DNA from: Lachnospiraceae bacterium
GTDB taxonomy: Bacteria; Bacillota; Clostridia; Lachnospirales; Lachnospiraceae
Assembly: GCA_017525525.1 (NCBI GenBank)
Contig: JAFXSQ010000060.1
Span: forward strand, 1-43,054
Direction: 5' to 3'
Length of the DNA stretch: 43,054 bases
The notes below the pieces were generated by a model. It was not told where the DNA came from, searched no databases, and worked only from the letters and a program-made list of their open reading frames with translations. Shown here piece by piece: positions 15,437 through 22,193 of the stretch (positions within the stretch are counted from its first letter, which is position 1; each line of letters begins with the position of its first letter). A program made the position numbers and the translations under genes.

Positions 15437-16609
15437 TCAGCTAATGTTATTCACAACTCCGACAGACACATATCCGTCAAGCACCGCCCTTAGATCAGTC
15501 CCGTCCTCGGCTATCTCCTGGTACTTGCCGTCAACCATATAGCGCATGCCTCCGCCCGGCAGCTTCTCCAAGAGCTTATACCCATCCGCATAAAGCATAC
15601 TCCTCGAGACCTTCCTGTCACGAAGCACTCCGCCGCACTCTTCTAGTGTGCATTGCGGGAAGTTCACATTGAATATCCTTCCCTCCCCCGCATCGCTATC
15701 TATAAGCTCTGCAAGAATCTCATCAAGATAACGGTCCGTCACATCGTGAACACCGATTCCCTCCGAAAATGCTATCGCTCTGTACCCTTGAAACTCCGCC
15801 TCAAAGGCTGCTCCGACGGTCGCGGAATACTGTATGTCCGAGGCGGTATTGTACCCGAAATTGATTCCCGAAAGCACCACATCCGGTTTGTAAGTCATGA
15901 CACTTATGCTTCCCACGCGCACACAATCCGCCGGCGTGCCCGAGCATGAAAATGCGTGAACTCCCTGCACAGGGAATTCCACCGGATACACATCCACCGG
16001 ACTTCGAAGCGCTATACTGTGCGAAGCTGCGCTCCTCTCCGAAGCCGGCGCCACAACCCATACCTCACCGTACTTTAATGCCGCGCTCGCAAGCCTGACA
16101 AGGCCCTCAGCCTTTATCCCGTCATCGTTAGTTATAAGAATTCTCCTGGAATTATTATTCAAGCTTTCTTTCATACTTTTATTCAAGCTTTCTTCCAACT
16201 GTTTCTTCAGGTACTCGTACCTCTCCCTCTTCTCCTCTTTTTGAAAATGCGCCTCGCGAAGCTGTACCGGATTGCCCTCGTAACAAAGCTTTTCATCACC
16301 AAACTGTTCACTTGTCAGGTCAAACACACAGTCTCCAACTACGTTATAGCAATGATAATTTCCATCCGCGCGGGGCACACCGTATACCATGCCTCCGAAG
16401 ATATCCTGCGCAAGAAAGGCAGTAATCGAGCACTGTCCACAGGTCATGTTAGCCCTGCTCCATCTGTCTCTCATTCTCGGCGCGCAGGTGTACTCGCACC
16501 ATATCCTTGAAAGCCTGTCGTAAAGCTCTCTCGGATTGCTTATGTCCTTATACTCTTCATTGATTGGCGGCACATCTGCCGTCTCCCATCCGTAAAATCT
16601 GTATTCCAT
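15437..16609 (-). CDS. surE: Fusion of a YunG-like domain and a SurE 5'/3'-nucleotidase
   Basis: The 390-residue protein has two parts. Residues 1-125 resemble the YunG family (a small papain/NlpC-like fold): GQCSITAFLAQDIFGG (C60), YHCYN (H86) and VFDLTSEQF (D97) give a Cys-His-Asp layout. A charged linker (about 124-154, with ESLNKSMKESLNNN) leads to SurE (155-390), which normally has about 250 residues and removes phosphate from nucleotides. SurE motifs present are ILITNDDGIKAEGL (N161-D162-D163), the serine in ERSAAS (S193), SCSGTPADCV, and LSGINFGYN (N250). The metal ligands look complete. A single frame spans both parts with no sign of a frameshift. The role of the YunG part, a hydrolase or a binding domain, is unknown. 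The gene ends at a strong terminator. Confidence 0.85.
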   Translation of the reverse strand: MEYRFYGWETADVPPINEEYKDISNPRELYDRLSRIWCEYTCAPRMRDRWSRANMTCGQCSITAFLAQDIFGGMVYGVPRADGNYHCYNVVGDCVFDLTSEQFGDEKLCYEGNPVQLREAHFQKEEKRERYEYLKKQLEESLNKSMKESLNNNSRRILITNDDGIKAEGLVRLASAALKYGEVWVVAPASERSAASHSIALRSPVDVYPVEFPVQGVHAFSCSGTPADCVRVGSISVMTYKPDVVLSGINFGYNTASDIQYSATVGAAFEAEFQGYRAIAFSEGIGVHDVTDRYLDEILAELIDSDAGEGRIFNVNFPQCTLEECGGVLRDRKVSRSMLYADGYKLLEKLPGGGMRYMVDGKYQEIAEDGTDLRAVLDGYVSVGVVNNIS

Positions 16610-16895
16610 ATCTATTATCCCTATTACGTATAAGCTTTAAATACAGGTGAAGTATGCCGACAAATGCGCATATTGCAAAGAAATAATACTGATAATACCC
16701 TATGCCTCTGTGGTATTCGAGATAATACCAGTCACCTTCATGAACCATATGAATATCGGAAATGAAAAAATGAGTTTTCCTGGTTGTCGTCAGACCAACC
16801 AAAAAGATAGAAAGCAGAACCCATTCGATAACCTGGACTTTCTTCGTAAATTTGCGCCCGCAGATGCTTAGCGAAAACCGCCACAATGTGACCAA
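16557..16895 (-). CDS. Possible small two-helix membrane protein or gene remnant
   Basis: The 112-residue frame contains two hydrophobic segments (about 22-38 and 66-88) joined by an aromatic stretch (GDWYYLEYHRGIGYYQYYFF), which looks like a real membrane protein. However, the only start is a TTG without a ribosome-binding site. The last 18 codons overlap the surE coding region in another frame and look non-coding, and the N-terminal 20 residues also look atypical. It may be the middle of a decayed gene. No family is recognised. Confidence 0.35.
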   Translation of the reverse strand: MVTLWRFSLSICGRKFTKKVQVIEWVLLSIFLVGLTTTRKTHFFISDIHMVHEGDWYYLEYHRGIGYYQYYFFAICAFVGILHLYLKLIRNRDNRYGIQILRMGDGRCAANQ

Positions 16896-16916
16896 AGCAA
16901 ATGGTTATATTAGCAC

Positions 16917-16945
16917 AAAAAAGCCTGATACTCAACAGGTTTTGC
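16917..16945 (-). terminator. Weak hairpin with T run after the 84-residue gene
   Basis: On the minus strand a short ACCTG/CAGG stem is followed directly by CTTTTTTG, a plausible intrinsic terminator for the redox operon. Confidence 0.5.
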
Positions 16946-16982
16946 GAGCCCTGCCTGTATAGCTTGCTACACAATATTGATA

Positions 16983-17237
16983 TCAGCCTGCGTTTGCCTT
17001 CTTTTGCTTCTTTGAAGCTGCATTCTCCTGTTTTTTACCCTCATCGTACTTCTTTGCATCGTCAGTATCCTTTGAACAAAACTTTGTTATAACCACAGGC
17101 CATGCAACCATTGCAAACAACGAAAGTATCAGTCCCGTAACAAACTTGCCCCAATTCTCTCCGAACATAAGCGTAACAGTCGCGCCGGCGAAGATTTGCT
17201 TCCATGCCATTACCAGCCCTAAACCTATGCAGGACAA
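16983..17237 (-). CDS. Small membrane protein, 84 residues or more, start codon unclear
   Basis: The protein has two membrane segments (about 3-23 and 31-50 from the TTG start) and a Lys/Ala/Glu-rich cytoplasmic tail ending KKQKKANAG. The TTG at 17237 lacks a ribosome-binding site. A strong AAGGAGG lies 50 bases further upstream, and the frame from there reads as a sensible protein (VDRHYIKYRIPEGDNRLALL), but the codon at the right distance is GTC, not a start codon. The gene follows the polyferredoxin gene by about 90 bases and is probably the last gene of that operon. Function is unknown; it could assist the electron-transfer proteins encoded upstream. Confidence 0.6.
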   Translation of the reverse strand: MSCIGLGLVMAWKQIFAGATVTLMFGENWGKFVTGLILSLFAMVAWPVVITKFCSKDTDDAKKYDEGKKQENAASKKQKKANAG

Positions 17238-17326
17238 AAGCGCAAGCCTGTTATCCCCTTCCGGTATCCTGTATTTGATGTAATGACGGTCGACGTAAAG
17301 GCCTCCTTATCATTCTATATAAATAA

Positions 17327-18181
17327 TCATTTACCTAAACCCTTTACCCCATAACGTATCGCACCCTCCTTGCAGTGAGGCACACAGCCTCCGCAGTGGA
17401 TACATTCGCGGTCACAGACTTTTTTTACATCCATCCTGCAAGCGCGGACACAGGCGTTACAGTGTGTGCATTTTGCCTCGTCAACCTTTATCCCAAAGAA
17501 GGATATGGGATTGAACATGGAATAAAGCGCGCCCAGAGGGCATAAAAACCTGCAAAAGGCCCTGTAGCACAGCATGCAGAAAAGCAATATCGCGCACATC
17601 AGGAATACCTTCCATGAGAAGAGCCATCCCGTGATTTCCCTAAGCTCGCTGTTTCCGCTCACAAGTGGGATGCCCGCTTCTAACGTACCTACCGGACAAA
17701 TGTACTTACAGAAGCCGGGAGTAAGCTTTACAAGAGGAATTATTATCACAAAGGCTATGAGTATCACGTATTTCAGATAGGACAACACCCTCGTCACCCT
17801 GCTTTTTTTAAGCTCCGGCAGGTGAAGCTTACGCGCAAGCTTATCCAGCAGGTCCTGCAGGAACCCGAAGGGACATAAGAACCCGCATATAAACCTGCCG
17901 AACAGAAGTCCGAACAGTATGAGCAACCCCAGTACATAATACGGTATCTTGTACTTAGAGGAAAGCAGTCCTGACTGAAGACTGCCCAAAGGACAAGATG
18001 CCACTGCTCCCGGACACGAGTAACAATTAAGCCCCGGAACACACACTCCCTTTAAATTACCCTTGTATAGGCTGCCCTTCATAAAACCTTTGATATTGCA
18101 GTTATAAAGCACCGCCGCCACAAGCTGCGTAATGCTCCGCTTATTAACCTTTAAGCTTTTGCTCTTCTCTTCGCGTTCCAT
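17327..18181 (-). CDS. Membrane polyferredoxin (NapH-like 4Fe-4S binding protein)
   Basis: The 284-residue membrane protein carries electrons across or along the membrane. It has about four membrane helices (from about residue 80 to 225) and the paired Cys-Pro motifs typical of the NapH/CcoG-like family: FICGFLCPFGFLQD, YICPVGTLE and FCRFLCPLGALYS. At the C-terminus are two 4Fe-4S motifs, CTHCNACVRACR and CIHCGGCVPHCK. The N-terminal part has more cysteines (LNCYSCPGAVASCPLG). It starts five bases downstream of the CD1871A stop and shares an operon with CD1871A and the TlpA lipoprotein. In related Clostridia this trio is conserved and is thought to move reducing equivalents to the outside. 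The electron donor is not shown here. Confidence 0.85.
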   Translation of the reverse strand: MEREEKSKSLKVNKRSITQLVAAVLYNCNIKGFMKGSLYKGNLKGVCVPGLNCYSCPGAVASCPLGSLQSGLLSSKYKIPYYVLGLLILFGLLFGRFICGFLCPFGFLQDLLDKLARKLHLPELKKSRVTRVLSYLKYVILIAFVIIIPLVKLTPGFCKYICPVGTLEAGIPLVSGNSELREITGWLFSWKVFLMCAILLFCMLCYRAFCRFLCPLGALYSMFNPISFFGIKVDEAKCTHCNACVRACRMDVKKVCDRECIHCGGCVPHCKEGAIRYGVKGLGK

Positions 18182-18185
18182 ATCC

Positions 18186-18335
18186 TTATCCTATGCCCAT
18201 ACACTCATAGCATATCCTAACGGCCTTGTTCTTCACGTCCGAAAAACCACGCGCGTTAAGCCCGAGCCCCATAAGCAAAAATGCGCCGATGAGCAGCACT
18301 ACCCTTATTATATTTACTAGCGTTTTTCTTTTCAT
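18186..18335 (-). CDS. CD1871A-family CXXC motif-containing small membrane protein
   Basis: The 49-residue protein has a short positive N-terminus (MKRKTLVN), a hydrophobic helix (about 10-27), the conserved LNARGFSDVKNKAVRICYEC segment and the CYEC (CXXC) motif before the C-terminal MGIG. This pattern agrees with the CD1871A family as I know it from Clostridioides. The gene lies tightly between the TlpA lipoprotein and the polyferredoxin genes (gaps of 3 and 4 bases), so all three are co-translated. The CXXC pair close to the membrane could exchange disulfides or bind a metal; the role is not established. It was found by direct translation. Confidence 0.85.
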   Translation of the reverse strand: MKRKTLVNIIRVVLLIGAFLLMGLGLNARGFSDVKNKAVRICYECMGIG

Positions 18336-18338
18336 ACT

Positions 18339-19223
18339 CTATTTCCCCAGCGCATCTTCAATAACAGCCTTATAATCTGAATAGCTTCTGGCTCCGGAGA
18401 TAACTTTATAAACCACACCTCTTTCAACAATCACAGTGTACGGCAGTCCGTTCGACGGATAGTAATCTCCTATCCTGTAGTACGGATCATAAGCGAAGTT
18501 AAAAGAATAACCCTCGCTGTTCACAAAGCTGTCAACCGTTCCCTCATCCTCTCCGCAGTTGATGCACACAAGTTCAAAGTCCTCTATCCCGTCATTCTTG
18601 AGGCGTTCAAAGGCCGGCATCTCCTCGATACAATAACCGCACCAGGTCGCCCAGAAGTTGATAAGAACAACCTTATCGTCATAATCCGAAAGCTTAAAGG
18701 TTCCTCCACCGGAAAGCTCCGCCGTAAAATCGGGAGCCACATCTCCCTTGGACAATTTTTTTACAGTACCCGTTCCGGTATCCGCATTCGGACGATTTGA
18801 CAGATCATGTGCCTCCGTCGTTGCATTTCCCGCGGTACTTGCAGTGCTCTCACCCGAAGTCTCATTTGAGTTATCATTTAAGGTTTCCTCGGTCGTTATA
18901 GTATCTTCCGTAGTTTTTTTCTTCTTCTTTTTCTTCTTTCTTCCGCTTCCGTCGGTTTCTTCCTCGGCTTCGTCTTCCTCTTCGTCCTCTTCTATGTCCT
19001 CGTCTTCCTCATCTTCCTCGGCTTCATCTGCAATCTCATCCTCCGCCTCAGTATCCTTGCCGGAATTATCCTCTTCCGAAGCGCTTTCCTCACTCGAAAT
19101 ACTGACCGATGTTGTCCCGGAAGTTATCTCAGAACCTGTTGTCTTCTTCTCATCTCCGCAGCCCGTTAACAACGCAAATACAAGAGACGCAGCAGCGATT
19201 ATCAATGTTGTCTTTTTTCTCAT
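18339..19223 (-). CDS. TlpA-like thioredoxin-fold lipoprotein with acidic and poly-lysine linker
   Basis: The 294-residue lipoprotein has a signal peptide ending in the lipobox LLTGC (lipidated Cys 22). A long low-complexity region (about 40-150) follows, with Ser/Thr, then a run rich in Asp and Glu (50-90), then eight lysines in a row (95-103 region, GRKKKKKKKK), then Thr/Ser/Asn. The thioredoxin/Redoxin domain (about 158-294) has the active site FWATWCGYC (C195-G-Y-C198) and the cis-proline region GLPYTVIV. It probably reduces disulfides on the outside of the cell, taking electrons from the co-encoded polyferredoxin and CD1871A protein. It is the first gene of the operon; ATG is preceded by GAGGATGTAG. 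Confidence 0.88.
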   Translation of the reverse strand: MRKKTTLIIAAASLVFALLTGCGDEKKTTGSEITSGTTSVSISSEESASEEDNSGKDTEAEDEIADEAEEDEEDEDIEEDEEEDEAEEETDGSGRKKKKKKKKTTEDTITTEETLNDNSNETSGESTASTAGNATTEAHDLSNRPNADTGTGTVKKLSKGDVAPDFTAELSGGGTFKLSDYDDKVVLINFWATWCGYCIEEMPAFERLKNDGIEDFELVCINCGEDEGTVDSFVNSEGYSFNFAYDPYYRIGDYYPSNGLPYTVIVERGVVYKVISGARSYSDYKAVIEDALGK

Positions 19224-19238
19224 CTACATCCTCCGATA

Positions 19239-19284
19239 AGATTCTTCGCTATGCGTAAGTCATGACTCCTTTGCCGAAAAATCT
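19239..19284. repeat. Probable short remnant of a family B element
   Basis: AGATTCTTCG (19239-19248) and CGAAAAATCT (19275-19284) form an outer stem like that of the family B elements at 21260, 28384 and 35854, but the inner parts are missing. It lies just upstream of the TlpA gene. Confidence 0.35.
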
Positions 19285-19321
19285 TTTTAATAATCTGCTT
19301 TACACCGATAAAAATGAAATA

Positions 19322-19349
19322 AAGGGACGGTCTGTGTAAACCGCCCCTT
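19322..19349 (-). terminator. Terminator after the LURP-one-like gene
   Basis: A 10-bp stem with one mismatch (19322-19331 with 19340-19349) is followed on the minus strand by TATTTCATTTTT. It lies 15 bases beyond the stop codon. Confidence 0.8.
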
Positions 19350-19363
19350 GAACTCAAATCCGA

Positions 19364-20266
19364 TTAATCATTATCCTTATCGGCTATATTATCGACGATA
19401 ATAGCAAGCGCAACAACAAAAGCCTCCATGCTTTCATCTTTGATACTGATTCTGTAGCAATCAGACCATACGGTTCTGGCTATGTCGATATGTCCGATAG
19501 TAGCTCCGCCTACCTGTATGTCAAAGTCAAAGCCTAAGATATCTCCGACAATCTTTAATTCCTTGCCGTTTACGGTACCGTTAAGCTCAGGCTTAGCGAA
19601 CTTAAGCTTCTTCTTAATCTTCGCACACTCGCTGCCGCCCTGCAGGATTGTGTACTCAGGCATAATGGCAACCAGCTTCTTCTTAAGCTTCAGCTTCTCT
19701 GTACCGTTCTTCTGGATGGAGAAGTTTAGCCTCGGCATGTCACCCTCGATATGGTACACGGGTGTCTCATTCATATCAAATATATCAAACTTCGGCTTTA
19801 AGGAGATAGCCTTCTGCTTCATGAAAAGCTCAATAGCCGAGCCTGTAGCTGTATTAGTCGGCTGCGCTACTGTAGAGCCCGTAACCTCTTCGCCACTCTC
19901 AAGCTTCTTTATTACTTCAAGAAGCTCGTCAACCGCTCTGTCGGCATCTGATGTTCCCTTATCCTTGTGGCCGAGGAACATATCAAGTCCCATGTTAAGA
20001 GCCATCTTGCCACCGCCGACACCGTCGGTGCCTATCTTGCCCATGATGACCTTGTCCTTATCAACTCTTACGAACACATCATACTGATCGGAAACCTTCT
20101 TGTACAGAACAGACTGTGTTCCCTTGATGTCGCCCATAACAGGTGTTCCGAAGCTTACGGTAATGGCTGAAAGCTTCTGAAGCAGGTCCTCATTGGTAAA
20201 ATTCTTTGTGTTCTTCACATTGGCGTAGCCCATATTGCCGCCGCCTGACATATCAAAAAGTCCCAT
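19364..20266 (-). CDS. LURP-one-related (LOR/Tubby-like fold) domain protein
   Basis: The 300-residue protein has an N-terminal domain (about 1-110, starting MGLFDMSGGGNMGYANVKN) of unknown type that contains a Gly-rich stretch. A Thr-rich linker (about 130-145) leads to a C-terminal domain (about 150-300) with the strand pattern of LURP-one-related proteins: KAISLKPKFDIFDMNETPVYHIEGD, several KLKKK-type turns, IVGDILGFDFDI, and a long final hydrophobic helix. Such domains adopt the phospholipid-scramblase/Tubby fold and may contact membranes. The ATG at 20266 has AAAGGAGAAATCG upstream. The gene follows the membrane protein gene at 20332 by 65 bases and probably shares the promoter with the GGCAC array. 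Confidence 0.65.
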   Translation of the reverse strand: MGLFDMSGGGNMGYANVKNTKNFTNEDLLQKLSAITVSFGTPVMGDIKGTQSVLYKKVSDQYDVFVRVDKDKVIMGKIGTDGVGGGKMALNMGLDMFLGHKDKGTSDADRAVDELLEVIKKLESGEEVTGSTVAQPTNTATGSAIELFMKQKAISLKPKFDIFDMNETPVYHIEGDMPRLNFSIQKNGTEKLKLKKKLVAIMPEYTILQGGSECAKIKKKLKFAKPELNGTVNGKELKIVGDILGFDFDIQVGGATIGHIDIARTVWSDCYRISIKDESMEAFVVALAIIVDNIADKDND

Positions 20267-20331
20267 ATCGATTTCTCCTTTTTTATAATAAATGTTCTGA
20301 TTGCAAATGTTACGCCGCTCTCTTATATGAC

Positions 20332-21036
20332 TTAGAAGAAGTTTGCAAGGCTGAAGCCTGTCGGAAGCGGTATCGTGCACATGTAAATCGTGGCAAGTAT
20401 CATTGCAATAACTGCTATAATCAATACAACCGCGCGGTTCGGAAGTCTCCTAAATATACCTACTATACCAAGCAGGAAGAGAACCAGTGAATAGATGACA
20501 TTTACAAGGTTATATGCATCTCCGTGCGCATTATCGCTCATACCTTCTTCAAGGATTGCTCTTGACTCTTCAAGTGCGGCCTCTGCATCCTCATAGTATC
20601 TGTCTATAATACCGGGCATATCAAACGGTGAATACCTGGATTCATCCTCATTATACCAATCCAAGCCTTCCTGAAGTATCTCACTGCAATTCTCTTCTTG
20701 ATAGCTCTCAAGCTTTTCTTCGATAAGCGCTGCCTCTTCCTTCTCTCCCTTCATATCGGCGATTTCCCGATCATACATATACTCCATCATCGTGTTGTAT
20801 GCCATCATATCCGAAAGATAACGCTGCAATCCCTCGTTGTACATAGAGTTGCCCTCTGATGCAAGATTGTTACTCTTGGTGTAATTAGTTGCCTGATTTC
20901 CTCCGTGAAGCGAACCTATCCATGAAGCCCACGCTGTAAGTATTGCGGTTATTCCTAAGAATATTGCACAAAGAATCTCAATCCTGGCCTCCGTAAAAAA
21001 TCCCTTTTCCTCTTTTTTTACATTCTCTTCTGCCAT
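20332..21036 (-). CDS. Membrane protein with three helices and a long acidic loop, function unknown
   Basis: The 234-residue protein has one membrane helix near the N-terminus (about 18-40), a helical and very acidic loop of roughly 120 residues (ESYQEENCSEILQEGLDWYN and similar), and two helices at the C-terminus (about 180-198 and 205-224). It looks like the DUF4337-type membrane proteins, but I am not certain. Start: ATG at 21036 preceded by GGAGGAGAGAAG; the longer frame upstream is not used. A leftward promoter and the conserved direct-repeat array lie upstream (21089-21192). It is followed by the LURP-one-like gene, and both may act at the membrane. Confidence 0.6.
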   Translation of the reverse strand: MAEENVKKEEKGFFTEARIEILCAIFLGITAILTAWASWIGSLHGGNQATNYTKSNNLASEGNSMYNEGLQRYLSDMMAYNTMMEYMYDREIADMKGEKEEAALIEEKLESYQEENCSEILQEGLDWYNEDESRYSPFDMPGIIDRYYEDAEAALEESRAILEEGMSDNAHGDAYNLVNVIYSLVLFLLGIVGIFRRLPNRAVVLIIAVIAMILATIYMCTIPLPTGFSLANFF

Positions 21037-21088
21037 CTTCTCTCCTCCATTGCATATTAATAATAATTCGGCACATACGCCATTTGTC

Positions 21089-21118
21089 AAGATACTACTT
21101 TTTCGGGCATTGTTTCAA
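21089..21118 (-). promoter_or_regulatory. Leftward promoter linked to the GGCAC repeat array, copy 1
   Basis: TTGAAA (21118-21113 on the minus strand) is followed after 18 bases by TATCTT (21094-21089). The -35 box lies at exactly the same distance from the repeat array as in the second copy (32076-32081). A TTGACA further down (21090-21085) is an alternative -35. Confidence 0.5.
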
Positions 21119-21125
21119 CAATCAA

Positions 21126-21192
21126 GGCATAAACAAAAAAATAGAGGCACTAAAAGATTATATGGCACGAAAATCGTCCGCAAGGCACGAAC
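21126..21192. promoter_or_regulatory. Four-fold direct-repeat operator array (GGCAC sites), copy 1
   Basis: Half-sites begin at 21126 (GGCATAAAC), 21146 (GGCACTAAA), 21164 (GGCACGAAA) and 21184 (GGCACGAAC), spaced 20, 18 and 20 bases. The same spacing and order occur at 32089-32155. It lies between the leftward membrane-protein promoter and the rightward LytTR promoter. Confidence 0.7.
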
Positions 21193-21207
21193 AGCGCCGA
21201 GTTATTC

Positions 21208-21237
21208 TTTACATTTTCTTCTCACACTTGCTATAAT
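21208..21237 (+). promoter_or_regulatory. Promoter of the LytTR regulator-kinase operon
   Basis: TTTACA (21208-21213), an 18-base spacer and TATAAT (21232-21237) with TGC directly before it (extended -10). The last GGCAC half-site ends about 16 bases upstream of the -35. The transcript would have a leader of about 200 bases containing the family B element. Confidence 0.65.
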
Positions 21238-21259
21238 TACTTGCAAAACAACAAGAAAA

Positions 21260-21430
21260 GTTTCTTCGGGCTAAAGAGGTAATATTGACACGTGTCACTC
21301 TGAGAGGCGCTGACCACAATGCGAAGCGTTGTGGTGCCGGCCTTCAATGTCATAAGGAATCCACCGCAAGCGGTACCCCTTATGACGAAAATATGAGGGC
21401 TTGCGAAGCAACAGGCAGCGAAGAGTCTTT
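21260..21430. repeat. Family B element in the leader of the LytTR operon
   Basis: It begins TTTCTTCGGGCTAAAGAGG and ends in CGAAGAGTCTTT. It contains GACACGTGTC followed by ACTCTGAG, a 10-bp stem with a GAA loop (21313-21322 with 21326-21335), and GTCATAAGG/CCTTATGAC enclosing ACCGC-AA-GCGGT. It would lie in the 5' untranslated region of the regulator mRNA. Confidence 0.65.
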
Positions 21431-21446
21431 ATGAGAGGATAATGAT

Positions 21447-22193
21447 ATGATATTCAACATAGCCATCACGGATGACAATTCAAAAGATGCTGAGGCTCTT
21501 TCGGAAATCATCACCGAATACTCCGCCCTAAACGGGGTTGAAGCCGACATAGATTACTTTGACAGCGCAGAAAAGCTGCTTGTCGATTACGCCCCGCTCA
21601 AATACACCGTAATATTCATGGACATCTTTATGGTGGGCATCAACGGAATCGAAGCTGCAAGAAGCATAAAAGCGCACGACAGGAACGCAACCATCGTCTT
21701 TCTTACAACCAGCAGCGACTATATGCCGGATGCTTTTTCGTTGCATGCATATGATTATATTACAAAGCCTATTTCCAAGGATCGTGTGTTTAAGCTTATG
21801 GATGATATATCCTTAGCCAACACCGAGGACTCGGTAAGCCTGCCCATAATCAAGAACGGAACCGAGGTCAGGATAAGATATAACGACATTCTCTCCGTCC
21901 GTTCCAGCGGACATTACCTGATTATCATCGACAAGGATATGACCGAGCACAAGACGCGCATGACCTTCTCAGCTGTTTCGGACATTCTTTCGGCAGACAG
22001 CCGTTTTCTTGCCATAAACCGAGGTATGCTTGTGAATATGGACTACATAACCAGCTTTTCGGACGGTATATGCCAACTGAATGACACGGTGCTTCTTCCC
22101 TTGAACATCAAAAAACACAAGGAGCTTGAGCGCACCTATACCAACTACATGTTCTCCATGATAAGAAGCAACATGAACCGGAGGGAGTCATGA
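21447..22193 (+). CDS. LytTR-type response regulator (AgrA/ComE-like)
   Basis: The 248-residue regulator has a receiver domain (about 1-120) with the acidic pocket IAITDDN, phospho-acceptor D59 in VIFMDIFMVG and the conserved lysine in DYITKPIS. The LytTR DNA-binding domain follows (about 135-240: SVRSSGHYLIIID, FLAINRGMLVNMDYI). LytTR proteins bind short direct repeats upstream of promoters, usually as dimers along one face of DNA. The gene overlaps the kinase gene by four bases (ATGA), so the two form a pair. The direct-repeat array at 21126-21192 lies just upstream and a second copy is at 32089-32155, which makes this regulator the best candidate for binding both. Confidence 0.92.
   Translation: MIFNIAITDDNSKDAEALSEIITEYSALNGVEADIDYFDSAEKLLVDYAPLKYTVIFMDIFMVGINGIEAARSIKAHDRNATIVFLTTSSDYMPDAFSLHAYDYITKPISKDRVFKLMDDISLANTEDSVSLPIIKNGTEVRIRYNDILSVRSSGHYLIIIDKDMTEHKTRMTFSAVSDILSADSRFLAINRGMLVNMDYITSFSDGICQLNDTVLLPLNIKKHKELERTYTNYMFSMIRSNMNRRES

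Noticed and set aside
16738-16974. 78-codon minus-strand frame
   Set aside because: It overlaps the better membrane-protein frame at 16557-16895 out of frame and has no membrane or domain pattern of its own.
18748-19239. Long serine-rich plus-strand frame (163 codons)
   Set aside because: It is the antisense of the acidic and lysine-rich linker of the TlpA lipoprotein gene; low-complexity sequence keeps several frames open.
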